Positions 13,001-26,001 of a DNA stretch of 64,000 nt are shown piece by piece (the first letter of the stretch is position 1; each line of letters begins with the position of its first letter). The notes beneath the pieces were generated by a model that was not told the origin of the DNA, ran no database searches, and worked only from the letters and a program-made list of their open reading frames with translations. Origin of the DNA: Prunus persica (Eukaryota > Streptophyta > Magnoliopsida > Rosales > Rosaceae); the NCBI RefSeq assembly GCF_000346465.2, contig NC_034016.1, positions 17,488,704 to 17,552,703 of the forward strand, written 5' to 3'. The position numbers were made by a program, and so were the translations under genes.

Positions 13001-15926
13001 GGCCAGCCATCAACAACAAAGACATCCAAGGAGTAACCATCTAATGTGGAAAAAGCATGTGCTTCTTGGATGTTCAGCCCAATCTCCGCAAGCAACGAAG
13101 TCAACTGCCAAAATTATTATGAGAGCAATGACCATGAAGAATATGAGATTCTTTGATGTATGAGAGATAAAAAGTTCAAAGTTGAACTATGTGTTTCATG
13201 TGTATGAAGACAATATCAGGTTCAAATTAGGCGAGTATTTTATGTTTATAGATCGGTAATTTGCAAAGTCTCCAAACTCAAAGTGTGTTTATTGCCAAAA
13301 GCTTAGTTCAGACACACAGATACAAAAAATCTTATGAAGATTACTTGGTTTTAATTTCAAAGAAAGACCCATCAAATACCTGACTGAGTAGTTTTGGCTT
13401 GTCGTCTGTTGAGAAAGTGATTTCATGCATGGGCCTACATCATTGTCAATCAAAATTAAGACAAATCACAACTTATTTGCACGGAGCCACTTCGCTTCAC
13501 TAGTGACACTAGAAATCATTGGCATAAAAATACAGTTTATTTACTAATGTTCAGGTTCAGTTAACATTTCAATGGGGAAAAATGAAAATCAAAGCCTTAA
13601 GCATAGATAAGTAAACTTAATCTAGCTAGCATTTGGATGAGTGGTGACATGCAGTATATCAAGCATGTCAGAAACTTCATTTGCGGAACCAAATATCAAG
13701 TAAGTCCATGGCTAACATCAACAAAATGGCCAATATGCAACCAATTTAAAGGATACATAATTCAAATAATTATCACACTTAATGAAGATGCATTTCAAGA
13801 GCCTATGATACACTCTAAGTAAAAACTATGAGAGATATTTTTTTCAAAATCTAAGAGCCAAACTGAAACTCTTTCCAAAAGAGAGATGCAGTGAAAATAT
13901 ATTCCCTGGAGACTGAAATGGCTATTTACCGAGTCAACTCTGTGCTACCATGCACAGAATGTTCGTCATCCTCATCATTAGCTGTATTTGCTTCAAGTGC
14001 AAGGGCTTCGAGGTTAGGAGATGAGCCAAAAGCTGGAGGAGGATGTATACTGACATTTGAAAAGCCAACTAGAGTTGTCAGTAATGTTCAAACATAACCA
14101 GGCAGTGGGATGAACAGAAAAAAGAAGGTAAACAACTTTATTCGCAGACTATTTGTGTGAAATATTTGGGAACTGCATTTGTAAATTTGGATAAATTTTA
14201 GGAAACCAAATAAGAGTACCTATGTCTGCTAGATAACTTTGAACTTTGGGCAGCATCTTCACCCACAGAATCTGAATGGATAGAATCAGCTGTATTCCCA
14301 TCTGGGATGGGATGAACCTACACAAAATTGTGATTCCCAGAATGCATGAGGACATGTATCAAAGTTGAAGAACGGTAAATGGGAAATAAATTTCTATACA
14401 ATTAATTTACCTAAAGAACTAAAGGGAAAAGGAAGAAATTATGAAGGAAAATTCCAGCAGAACATGTGATTTAAGACTTTGTTTCAGTGGTGATTTTTCA
14501 ATGACTCATTGATAATTTGTAATCTTACAAATCTAGACTTTTAGGAGTGGCAAATTTTCCAAACGACATGTAAAGAAAGGATGTAGTTCATATATAAATA
14601 ACCTGTGTTCAAATGGGAGCTAATAGCATGGCTTATCTGACCAGTCTTGACTCTTGGAACATGAACAGACTAAAAGGAGTGTGATGCAGATTGCACTGAA
14701 GGTAACAACTAATACCATCCTCCAGTCTCGACTCGAGGATTTTTTTTTTGGAAACGAATCTTACTCAAGGGCAAACATTATTAAGGTCATGGAACACATT
14801 ATACCGCGGCTAGGACTCCTTAACACAATACTGACAACTTTGAATGTGACATAATAAACATTTTGATTTAATACGTTAGGCCTGATCCAAATCCAATTTC
14901 TTAACTTAATCAAGAAAAGATACACTAAATCTGTGATGACAATAACGCTGCACCAGCCACAGAAAATGACAAGAAATAACAGGCTAGCACTCAAGGATCA
15001 AGAAAATCTTCAACATTGGAAACAACGGTTACCAAGTCAGATGAGTAGTCATCAATGATCTAACCTGTACAAGCCGGACTTCAATCGCTGGTTTATGAGC
15101 AGGATCATGAGCCAAATGCAGTAATCTTTTGTGCATAAGCACATCTTCTGCCCTCTCCACATTCACATCCAATGCGTACCTGAAATTGCGCAAGTACAAG
15201 CCAGTGCCTCAACTCATCAAAACTCGTTTCCAATTCTACAAAAATAAGCGAGTACTGAAACGATTAACATTTTAAAGCCTGCTTGTCTGTTTGTCTGCTT
15301 GTGAGAAATAATGAAATAGAGCCACAAAAACTGATCCAGTTCTATTAAACCTCTAATATTTCAAATAAAAGTAGAATAATGTGTTTGAGAATTGCTAAAT
15401 TTGCTTCATTCTATTCTGTTTGGCTCGACAGAAACTTAGGTCATAACGTGACGCACAAGATCACTACCAAACCAAGACAAACAAGAACAAACAGAAATTG
15501 AAGGAAAAAAGAATTTACATATCCTAGATTCAGAAGCTAATCTTCAATTAACAGATTCAAAATCAACAAAAACCTTATGAAAAAATAATAATTAAAATAC
15601 TAGCAATAGTAACAAACACACACACACACACACATATACATATAGATATACATGCACATAATATTACCCCAAAAAAATTAAAATGGAATAATATGAAAAT
15701 ATGAGGATTATAAGAGCGAAAAGTACCGAGTGGGGAGGCGATTGAAGTGAGCCCAAAGTTCATCGTCGAAGCCAGGTCGAATAGCTTCGTCGTTGTTGGA
15801 GTTCTTGAGGCGACGAAGAACCTCATTGTAGACCTCAAGCTTCTGCCTCTGCTGCCGAGACTGAACCGGAGACGACGTGTCGTACGCTTTACTGCCACAG
15901 CTCTCGCTGTTGTCCTCCGTCACCAT
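10050..15926 (-). CDS. STY46: ACT-domain serine/threonine(-tyrosine) kinase, STY8/17/46 type
   Basis: Sixteen exons can be read: 15926-15727, 15179-15065, 14317-14220, 14049-13930, 13434-13380, 13104-12994, 12680-12630, 12412-12234, 12111-12004, 11669-11596, 11493-11318, 11192-11097, 10700-10620, 10530-10477, 10363-10229 and 10124-10050. All have GT-AG borders; they sum to 1728 nt (575 aa), the usual family length. The N-terminus ([15 protein letters not shown], [11 protein letters not shown]) is followed by an ACT domain ([13 protein letters not shown]...[11 protein letters not shown]), then a kinase domain with [23 protein letters not shown] and GTYRWMAPE. Arabidopsis relatives are cytosolic kinases that phosphorylate chloroplast transit peptides; that role is transferred from the family. 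The C-terminus LRRGHH is also typical. No break was seen. Confidence 0.95.
15602..15632. repeat. (CA)n/(TA)n microsatellite in STY intron 1
   Basis: ACACACACACAC followed by ATATACATATAGATATA, just downstream of STY exon 1. Confidence 0.7.
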
Positions 15927-18140
15927 TTGCCGCAAACACGACGGAATTTGAGGTGCCGGAGAAGCAAGGGAAAAAAATGGTGATAGAGAGAGAAAGCGGA
16001 GGAGGAGGAGGAGGAGATCGTCGGTAGGTTGCTTTTACGTGAAACGACGAGCAGCGTTTATATGGTGAACGCGGATTTGAGAGTGAGGGTTGAATAATAA
16101 AATCACAGCAAAAATTTTATAAAAGATTAAAAAAATTTAAAAAATCTTTTTATATGATGACAGTGAGAGAGGAGGTTCAATCTCTTTTAACGGCGTAATG
16201 CGCACCATTGGCGTTGTGAACCATGCCGAGGTGGATCCTCTACATTTCTACCCAAGCTGATCCGCTTTGCAAATTCTGCTTTTTATTTTATTTTATTTTA
16301 TTTTTTGGAGGTAACAAATTACTTGATTAACATGAGAAAAAAAAATCCAATGTGATGGCGCTCCATGATCCTTCACCCTTTATCTTCTCATAACATATTT
16401 TATTAACGGATATGGATTTGGCCAATAATTTAAATTATCATTTGTATTCTAAAAAATATATTTTTTATTAAATTATTAAGTTTTTTCCACATAAGCGATA
16501 TTAGAGATGAAATATTCGGACACAAGTTCTCGGGTGGAGGATAACTACTATTAGCCTACCACCCCCTTGCTGCCTTATTGATTTATAGTGTTGATTAATT
16601 TTTAAGATATGTTTAAATTTAATTAATTAATTAATTTATATGAATCCCTGACAGCATAGCCACGCTCCCCTTGGCCAATGAGACGTCTCTGAATTCCCTC
16701 CCTCCCTCCCCTCCTCTCCACTCACCTCTCTCACAATTACCAAAAGCAGAAACAGAGTAGCACATTCTGGGGTGCCCACTGATTTGGATAAGCTCGTAGT
16801 ACAAAGACCATTATGCCCCTCCCTCTTTAATTTTGTTTTTACATATTGGCCCCTTGTGTATGATCAATGGACCCCATCATGAGACAAGGCCAAATTTTGA
16901 CTCCTAATTGTTTGGAGCAGCACTGGACCACTAGCCATGCACTGAGGGTACAAGTGTAATTTTATTGTTGAGGGGTATCTTGATGATCAAGTAAAACAAA
17001 AAAGACTGATGATTCTGCTGCTGAGAAAGCGGTTGGGTTTTAACATGAATGAATTCATAAGAAAAACGTGAGGGACAGATAGGTAATTAAAAGGGTTCAG
17101 TGGGATATACCTATCAGTTTGTGTTTGTTGATTGCTGATGTGTCATGTATTTTTGTTGCATGGAAGAAGAAAATTTAGAAGAAAAATAAAAGGTTGCCAA
17201 TCTTATGATGTAAAAAACTTTATATACTGAGAATCTAAGTCACCATCATCAATGGTTGCCTTTGGTATAATTCTGCCATTTGGCTTCACACAGGCCACTG
17301 GATCATTTTATATATAGGACCACCATTTTCTTCTGTCTGTTATCTCCAGCAAATTATTTATTTACCCTAAATTATGTTTCCTCTACCACAACTCATCCGT
17401 TAATTCTTCAACATTCGGTTCGAACCTTCACTTAATCACTCAAGTTCGAGTCCACAAATAGTGAAAATTGTTCTATGAAGACTCGCTTTCACCACGACTC
17501 CGTGTTGTATATGACAACTAAGATTTTTCCATTTCTCAATGCATTACATAATATTTTTCATGGATAATCATCTGTTTTTCCTTATGAACTATATGGATAG
17601 TGTTAATTTCCCTCATAAATTATACAAACTAGTCAATCTACCCTACTAGCATATTCCTAATACTTCCATCGAATATGCTATCAAATAAAGTCATGTATGA
17701 TGACTCGTCACTTATTCAGGTGAAATAAAATATTTATGCAATACCAATGAACTAGCACGAGCTTAGGGTACTATTGTCTAGAAAGAAGAGGGAAGCACCA
17801 TTGTAGAGTACAAGTCGTGGTTGAAGAGCTAAACCCTAGTTGTTTTATAGTCTCCAAGTTGATAGCCCATAGTCCCATAACCTAAACATGCAAATTGTGG
17901 ATTAGGGTTGAAATAAAATATTAATTCAACCAAATGACCAGAAAATATGATGTAATTAAGCTAGCTGGACATGATGACATGGCCAACCATGTTGAAAATT
18001 TCAAGAGTCAATTTTTAAGTAACAACTGCATGAAAATACATTTGATTTAAATGAATAAACAAACAATACGTTCCTAGATCACGAAGATACTCAAAAATTA
18101 AAAAATATTATCCTCCCTAATTAAAAGATTAGACCGGAAT
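15927..18140. other. STY upstream region, no gene recognised
   Basis: A GA-rich leader lies just upstream of the STY start (15977-16020). The rest is AT-rich with no coding frame of note. A CCCTCC-rich patch occurs at 16695-16725. Confidence 0.6.
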
Positions 18141-18148
18141 TAAACAAT

Positions 18149-18335
18149 CACGTGGGATGAGGAAACCCGGCATCGTACCACCACGTGGAGCACGGGGAGG
18201 GCACGAGGCGCTGTTGACCTACAGGAGCAAGTAGAGGATCCGCATCCCCACAAAGGGAATAAACCGCCGGGTTGGGGTTTGGTGGATCCAGCAGCATGGG
18301 AGCTGATCCTCTATGAGCCACGTGGAGAACACGTG
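18149..18335. promoter_or_regulatory. Cluster of four G-box (CACGTG) motifs
   Basis: CACGTG hexamers occur at 18149, 18182, 18319 and 18330, three of them as CCACGTGG or ACACGTGG. They lie in a GC-rich island (18140-18530) within AT-rich DNA. G-boxes bind plant bHLH and bZIP factors. No adjacent gene is recognised. Open frames in the island (for example minus 18519-18148) have no family signature. Confidence 0.45.
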
Positions 18336-19020
18336 GAGGGAGGTGATTGGGGGAGGGGGAAAAGCGACCTTTGGAGGCGGTGAAGGGGCAAATTAAGCAG
18401 CCAACGAGGAAAAAAGAGGATGAGGATTGAGGGGTGCCAGCGAAGCGGCGATTGGTCGGCGACGGAATAGAAGGTGGGAACAAGCATAGTGCGAGTCTTC
18501 CGAGTCCAAAGTCCAACACTCCAAACCATGTTTATAGGTAAGATTAATAAAATATCACTTATTAAATCTTATCCAAGCCCAGCTTTGTTTTTGCCTGTTT
18601 GGTTTTTGTCTAATGTCTACTACATGGCTGTAAATGGATATTTTCATTGATCTTGGGGGTTGATGAAGAAGGGCAAAATGGGCGATTGGAAATTTAAAAA
18701 ATTTCGAATTTTGATAACGTCAGTTGTTGATGAGCACTTACATCAACGGTCAAGAATCACATAGTACAATAGAGAATTTATTCACAATATATTCACGGTT
18801 GAATTTGTATTTATTCAACTTCACACAAATGAATGACTAATCATTGCATACCTCAAAATCTATTTTACTGCTTGTCTATAAAGAAAGGCATAACACTAAA
18901 ATAAACTCATCATTGAGGACTTTCATTGGGAGTTGATGAGAATTAGGGCTAATTTGTTAGTGGAAATTAAATTTGTTAGACTTCTGATAACATTAGTTGT
19001 TCAAGAGTGAAACTAGTACT

Positions 19021-19590
19021 TAGGGATGGCAAAAATCCCCGTAAGGATGGGTCCCCGTCGGGTCCCCGACCTTAACGGGAGGAGATTTTGGGGCTAATTG
19101 AGTATCAGGTACGGGGATCCTCAAACTTGAAAAATCCCCGACGGGTATGGGGAGGGGATGGTATTGGCATCCCCATCCCCGAACCCGACTTGAAAATATA
19201 TATGTTTATATTTAAATAAATAAATATATAATTATAATATTTATGTTTAACCCTAAGTTAACTTCCCTCTCCTAATTCTTCCTAATTTTCTATAGAATTT
19301 CATATTGATGTGATTTTAAATAGTTGAGTTGAACTTTATAGTTAATTTAGATGTGTTGAATGATAATGTAATATGAAACTTAATATTAAAATATATGATA
19401 AATATTTTTTTATGCAAAAAAATTGGGGATTCGGGGCGGGTATGAGGGATAGTCCCCGACGGGGACGGGGACAGAGATTCTCCGAAACCTAATAAACAGG
19501 GATGAGTTCGGGGATGGGGGCGGGGATGGAGAGAGGGGATGAGGATGATATTGTCATACCCGACCTCTACTCGACCCGTTGCCATCCCTA
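19021..19590. mobile_element. hAT-type MITE (570 bp)
   Basis: The termini are TAGGGATGGCAA and TTGCCATCCCTA. The 8-bp flanks are CTAGTACT (19013-19020) and CTAGTACC (19591-19598), one mismatch. Ends are rich in GGGGAT/ATCCCCG. No transposase is present. It differs in sequence from the TAGGGGTGGGCA family elsewhere in the window. Confidence 0.85.
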
Positions 19591-19602
19591 CTAGTACCCT
19601 AA

Positions 19603-19860
19603 TTGAATTTTGGGAGATTATTATACCAAATATAATGGCCCAAATTATAAAAAAAATCATATACGAAATGAACTTTAGAAATACACCCCAAATCCATTTA
19701 CAACATAACAAAGAGGCTTTTAACTTCTTATAAATTACAAAACTGCCATCAATTTCTTAAAACAAGTCCAACTCCAAAACCTCATTAAAAAAAACCCAAA
19801 ATATTCAATAGGATATCAAAGTAATTCAATAATTAAATTTAAATTTAATAGGGCAAATTT
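19603..19860. repeat. Dispersed repeat, second copy in the OMT3 intron
   Basis: The stretch from GGGAGATTATTATACC to CAATAGGATATCAAAGTAATT reappears, reverse-complemented, at about 54090-54350. I see no clear termini. Confidence 0.75.
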
Positions 19861-20169
19861 TCATTTTTTGGATTTGTTTATAGAAATTCAATAATATAAA
19901 ATTTATCTATATTATTAATATTAAGAATAAATATATCACTAAATACCTCTTGAATTTAGTGGCCACGTACATCAATGATGAAGAATGACATAGTCGACTG
20001 GATAATTTATGCTTACTCCATCAATGGTTGAATTAGATTTTACATGACTCCACTTACTCCCGTGAACGACTGATCATAGGATACCTCAAAATATAATTTA
20101 TTGCTGGTCCCGAGAGAATGGCATAATACTAAAATAAACTCATAATTGAGTTAGGGTTAGGGTTAGCTG

Positions 20170-22160
20170 GTGTGGGTCCAAGATGTCCTTGAAGGAGCTG
20201 TCCAACGTTAACTCATGGATGTGTGGATAAGATTATACAGGACCATTGCAACTCAATGACAAATTGTTATGGTCCACTATTGAAATCAGTCACATGCATT
20301 ATGAATATGTGTTGTTAGACTTTGCAAACTAGCCACTATTGTAGTGGTCTATAACAATTGCTCTATCAAAAAAGATTTTGCGTTCGAGTTTTAATATCTG
20401 TAGAATTAAGTATATTATTATTCTTCTTAATAAAAAGAGGCCCTCAAAAAATAAAGATAAAAATGTTTGTTAGACTTTGATAGTCAATCTCAATACAAAC
20501 AAATTCAGTGATGAGTAACAAATTTGCTATTGACGAGTGGATCAATTTAGCAGTTAGAAAAGTGTTTGTATTGAACACGAATTCATATCAGGGATTATAG
20601 TCAGTGTCGGTATCAATAGTTTATAGTTGATTGAAAGCTTGTGCTTCAAGAAGTTTATATGAACAAAATAATAAATTAAAAGTGAAACAAAAGTCCAAAT
20701 CCAATAAGCCGTGATCATCACTCCCAACTTGTATTTCCCAATTGATGAATCGTTCTATTTTGATAATTCGTGAATATAACGTGTCAAATTATATGGCAAA
20801 TTCGTATTTCATATACACAGACGCATCTAATGTTGTTTAATAATTATTATTTGAACAAGATTAGGTTTAGGGTGGAAGACAACATTATATTAATTCTGTG
20901 ACTAATTACGTTCTTAATAACTAGTTGCAAAATTAAAGGAGTTGGCACATTCAATGAGCCTAGACAAATTTATCACTGTCCATTGAATGAGGACATATTT
21001 CCTCTTTGAAGCCAACCCTTCCTTCACCCTTTTCTTTATCCTATGTTGTTGCAAGATTTGGTGCATTCCACATTAAAATTGCAAAAATTAACGCAACAAG
21101 TTACATTGGTGTTACCTAATTTCAAGAATTGATATATCAAAAAAGAAAATTAAAAAAGAACCAAAAAAAAAACCCTTGTTGTCACACTCCTTATGCAATC
21201 ATACATATATATGCCCGACTCAGTAGTATATATTCGTATTAAAAGTTAAACAAAAAAAGAAAGAGATAATAGAGTAGAAACGAGACAAGTATTGTCGGCT
21301 TAAAAACGTAAATGAGTGGAGTTGATAATTTTAGTGGTAGAACATTTTATGTTTATATTCGTGAAAAAGTTCGAACATAACCATTTTCTTTTTTTAGTAA
21401 TAAATAAAATAATTATGAACGAGAAAATGGGAATTTTTCACTCGTTTAGGATGATGAGGCATGCATGTTCCAAAGACTCATTCCTGATTGATTGATTTAC
21501 TTACAAGTTGCCATTTTAAGGCACACATGAGAAGTATTTTATAGTCTTTCAGCTAAGAAAAATGGGATTAGAGCGCCATATATTTTAAAGTCTCCCTTTG
21601 GTATTTAAATTTTCCCCTTGTAAGTTGTCTCATTTTAAATGTGTAAAATAAATGTGTGACTGTACCAAAATAAAATATAAACATAGCACTCGGATAAGCA
21701 CAAGAAATACATGAGTCAGGAATAGTCGAAGTACTCTCCTACCACAAGCCATTGTGGGTCCATTTTATTTTTCATTTTAGTTGAATTCTAGATTTTATAG
21801 ATGTCATATAGCACTTAACTAATTGGAAGGAAAAATGTACAAACTTAATTATTTCATTTGTTAAAAAAATTAAAGGCAGCTCACTTCTAGAAAGAGAAAA
21901 AGAAAACATTCACGAACTTTTATGGTATGCTTATTTACTTCAAATGAGAGAAGTCATAAAGACGGAAGTCATAAAGTCGGAAGTCAATAATACGAGAGAG
22001 ACTGGATTATAGGATACGAACTTTTATGATATGCTTACTTACTTCAAATAAGAGAAGTCATAAAGCCGGAAGACAATAATTTGGGAGAGACATTGAATTA
22101 TGGGATAAAATGTGAAACTCACATACTTTTTACTTCCATATGTGTTGGAATAATTGAAAT
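20170..22160. other. Intergenic, no gene recognised
   Basis: AT-rich, gene-free DNA apart from a 104-bp tandem duplication at 21912-22119. Short AT-rich frames are not credible genes. Confidence 0.6.
21912..22119. repeat. Tandem duplication, 104-bp unit
   Basis: ACGAACTTTTATG(G/A)TATGCTTA starts at 21912 and again at 22016. Each unit continues into ACTTCAAAT(G/A)AGAGAAGTCATAAAG. Unit 1 has a smaller internal repeat of GGAAGTCATAAAG. Confidence 0.85.
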
Positions 22161-22167
22161 ATCAGCC

Positions 22168-22855
22168 TGTTTGGTATTCAACTTGAATCCAACTTTTTAA
22201 ACTCAAAAACAGAATTTGAGTTCAAAACAAAGAAAACCTGTTTGGTAGCCCTATTTAAAAAATTCAAACTCAAGAACAACTAAAAAACACCCCAATTATT
22301 AAAAACAAAAAATATCAGTTTTTTCAGTTTTTTTTTTCTAACAACCCACAAGTTCTCAAATTTTTAAGATTTGAAAATAGTTTTCAAGTTGCATACCAAA
22401 TAAGTTTTTGAATCTTAAAAATAGATTTAAGAACTCTTAGGGGGGCGTTTGGTATCCTATTCAAATAGGGAACTCAAAAGCTTTGATTTTTCTTAAAAAC
22501 AAAGAGTTCTTAAATCTATTTTTAAGATTCAAAAACTTGTTTGGTATGCAACTTGAAAACTGCTTTCAAATCTTAAAATTTGAGAACTTATGGGTTGTTA
22601 AAAAAAACTGAAAAAATAGATATTTTTTGTTTTTAATAATTGGGGTGTTTTTTAGTTGTTCTTGAGTTTGAATTTTTAAAAATAGAGGTACCAAACAAGT
22701 TTTCTTTGTTTTAGACTCAAATTCTGTTTTTGAGTTTAAAAAGTTGAATTCAAATTGAATTTAAGTTGAATACCAAATATGCCCTTAGTTTTTAAGAAAA
22801 ATCTCAATTTTTAAGTTCTCTATTTGAATAGGATACCAAATACCACTAAGAAATC
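22168..22855. mobile_element. MITE pair forming a long inverted repeat
   Basis: Arm A (22168-22439) is reverse-complementary to A' (22502-22779). Arm B (22444-22500, GCGTTTGGTATCCTATTC...) is reverse-complementary to B' (22793-22849). Order is A-B-A'-B'. The simplest reading is one complete element of about 410 bp with termini CTTAGGGGGGCG and TACCACTAAG (B-A'-B'), lying next to a truncated inverted copy of the same family (A). No coding frame. Confidence 0.8.
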
Positions 22856-23392
22856 AGCATATTTCCACTACCTACCATTGTGCTTGCTGACTTATCCAAA
22901 CTCAGCAGATCAACCAGTGTTATTGTAAATCATTACACATAGATAAGGAAGTGGATTATGTCTCAACAGCCGGACAAAGTCACTTTCTGTGGGCTGCACC
23001 ATTAGAGGCATCAAACCTCAAGTCTTGGATATATACCTCTACGAGAAGAGTCCACCGACAAACCTCTAAAACATTGGCAATGGGTCATATAAAAAGCAAG
23101 TGATAGATGGTGAAACAAATTTTTTATTTTTTATTTTTTTGCAAAAATGGTGAAACAAATTTGTTATACAATTAAGTGAAAATACAATTTCCATTCTATC
23201 CAAAATAGTTACAATACCAAGATCAAGAGGTCCACAAGATCACAGATTTGGAGTAAAATCATACAACCCAACTTGCTAAACTCTAATCAGTGGTCCATGA
23301 TACATTTCAAGTTTCTTCATAACACAACAATATACACAAGAAAATTACAAGCATATTGCATACAGGCACATAGCAGGAATTTAAATGGCGGA

Positions 23393-26001
23393 TTACTCCA
23401 TTGCTTCCGCATTATCCACTGCATTCACCATTTCTTCGTCGGCATTCTCATCCTCACCGTCTAGAAGCCAACGTTCAAACTCGTCCATCTCATCATAGTC
23501 ATGCATGTAAAAATCATCCGAGTTATCCCATTCCTCGACTCCCAGCTCCTCGCCACGGCGTGACACACGCAAGAACGGTCTGCTTCGAGCTAAAGCATCT
23601 ACCATATCTCTATTTACACTGCCTGTAACTCCTAACCATCTCAGCCTTGGAAAATATGGTTTCTTCAGCCACCGGAATGAAAGCGGAGTAATGCCACCAC
23701 AATTAAACAGATCCAACAACCGCAGGCTGTTACCATGCCACCTCTCCTCGTCAACCACCATTGAGGCTAATGCCATTACCGAAGTGTCACCTATTAGTGG
23801 GCATTGTCGCATTCGTAGTTCAAGTATTGGAACCCTACTTTTTGCCAGTAATAAAACTGCATTGTCGGAGAGATTAGGAAGATTGGACAGGTCCAGTTCT
23901 TGCAACTCCAAATTAGAAGAGCCATCAAATAGAGCAGAGATGCATTTATCTGTAAGTTTCTTGCACCCTCTAACAGACAATGAAATTAGTGAACTTATAA
24001 CCCCTGGTCTCAAATATGATAATCCTACATCACTAATATCAGAGCCATCCAATAATAACGCCTTCAATTTAGGAAGAGTGCTTATGGCTTGGAGGGCTTC
24101 ATCCCCGAGGTTTCTGCAATCTCTCAAATCAAGAACTTTTAGATCCTTATTAGAAGCCAAACTAGTAACTGCATGGTTGGTCAAAAGAGTACACCGTCTC
24201 AAGCTAACGTGTGTTAAAGACAGGGAAGTTGCAGAAATGTCATGAAAAACCAAATCCGTTAACTGAGTCCCATGAGACACCCTAAGCTTGTATAACTTGG
24301 AGCAAGAATGCAAGATCGTTTTGAAACCTGTGTCAGTAACACGACAAAAGCCGCCTAGAAATATGCTTTCCATGGTTTTACACTTGTCAGCCATTAAGAG
24401 GAGCCCAAGATCATTTACTCTTCTAAAATAGGTAGAGAGGAACTCTTGGGTCCGGACCAATGAGAGATGCTTCAGTTTGCCATGCTGATTAATCTGTTGA
24501 AGGCCAGAGTTTGTGAGGTCTGATGTAACTCCTGGTTCGCTCATGGGTGCATCTCGAAGATCCAAATGGGTCAGGGAGTTGAGACCTTTAGAAATTTTTC
24601 CAACCATAGCATCAGTTATATAGTCGACCGAAAGACACAATTTATGGATGTTTGGCAGTATGGAAGGCTGAATACAATTTAGTGACTGATGGAATCCAAA
24701 GTTTGGGCTAAACAGTTCAGCCACCATTACTGATGGAATGTAGCCAATCTCAAGAGAAGTGAGTTTCTCTGAAGCCAAAGCCCAAACTCGAGAATTGTTA
24801 TGACCAGCAGAAAATGAGACATCAAACATCAAGTTCAGTGCCTATCAAAAATTATCACACACGCATTAGATGAAACATATCAAATAATTATGATATCCCA
24901 AAACCAAAATGCTTTATGGGTAAATTTCAATTAAGGAAACATATATTAAGCATCTAATGTTAAAGTGCACACAAGTTTTCCGCCTCATCATTTCCAGGGA
25001 AACTTAAGTATAACAAACCATTCAATTATTCATCCAGATGACCAAGGAGGAATGAAATCATATTAACAAACTCAACATCTGACACCCCCTTAGGTACAAA
25101 CTTAGCATCTTTTGTATCTTCAAAAAAAAGGTAACGATGTTCTTAACTTATTTGAGCAGAAGAATCAAAACTTCAGCTACGTGAAATATGAAAGGGCGAA
25201 ACATTTGGTCATGTATCATTATTTAACAACCAGCACCATGTTACTTAGAATCCTTATTATTAAACATTTGGTTATTATCATCATTTAACTGAGTCTTACT
25301 TCTAACTCATGGCAACCTCTGAGCAACTCCTCCAAATCAGAAAACTGAATATCCAGCCCTCTATTTTCAGCCACTGACCCCAAGCAGAGAGACCTGAAGG
25401 GAATTCATATACCCAAAAGCCAATAACAACAGCTTTTTCACTTTCCACAATCAAAAAACACCAGCAACACATATAAGCAGCAGAACCAAACCAAACCAAC
25501 CTTAGGTCCTTGCATCGGCCTCCGATCTCCGAAAGCAACTTTCCAGTAAAATCATCGCAATTGAGCATACAAAGCTCGTGCAGCGAAGGCTGAAGCAAAA
25601 TCTGTATGGCCGAATCGTCTAGCCGGCCACAGTTGACCTTCATGCTCTTTAGCCACGGGTTAGGAGGCAGCAGAGGCCTCAACAAATCCATGGAAGGCGC
25701 GATTTCCTAACCCCCAAAGCAAAAAGTAACCATTTTTGAGAAAATAGCAAACAAAAACAAACCAATTTACAATCTTTTGTGAAAACCCAGAAATGAAAAC
25801 TAAAAGACTTACGAGGAGGTGGAAGGAGGGGATGAAGGAGAGGATTTGAGAAGCGCAGGCTTTGAAGGCGGTGCAGGTGGAAGCGACGGAGCAGATGGAG
25901 GCCACGTCGAGATTTGTCATGATGGTGGCGAGTAGGGCCGAGGGCAGATGATCCAGGCTCTCCATTGAGCTACTGCTGCTTTCGCTCTTCCCCTCCGCCA
26001 T
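23393..26001 (-). CDS. FBL10: F-box/LRR-repeat protein (FBL10 type)
   Basis: A likely substrate-recognition subunit of an SCF ubiquitin ligase. Four exons: 26001-25813, 25706-25501, 25393-25300 and 24841-23393, with GT-AG borders (donors CTC/GTAAGT, AAG/GTTGGT, GAA/GTAAGA). They give 1938 nt, 645 aa. The N-terminus is Ser-rich, then an F-box (SLDHLPSALLATIMTNL...ICSVASTC, residues about 14-55). Leucine-rich repeats of the cysteine-containing type fill most of the rest (KVLDLRDCRNLGDEALQAI, ISLSVRGCKKLTDKCISAL). The C-terminal tail is acidic (DEMDEFERWLLDGEDEN). The start is the first ATG and is followed directly by the F-box. The substrate is unknown. No disruption seen. Confidence 0.93.

Larger units (their letters stand above)
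18650..20160. repeat. Diverged tandem duplication interrupted by MITE insertions
   Basis: The segment around 18720-18915 (CATCAACGGT..., TCACATAGT, CCTCAAAATCTATTTTACTGC, ACTAAAATAAACTCAT) recurs at about 19960-20140 with many changes. Its left part recurs at 18920-19010. The copies are separated by the hAT MITE and by another repeat. Confidence 0.6.

Noticed and set aside
18148..18529. Proline- and serine-rich minus-strand frames in the GC-rich island
   Set aside because: Two overlapping frames with low-complexity composition and no family signature; more likely a by-product of GC content.
20150..20175. TTAGGGTTAGGGTTAG telomere-like string
   Set aside because: Only two to three units, surrounded by unique DNA; too short for an interstitial telomere claim.
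23691..24245. 184-codon plus-strand frame opposite the FBL10 LRR exon
   Set aside because: Antisense shadow of a well-supported exon; no independent evidence.
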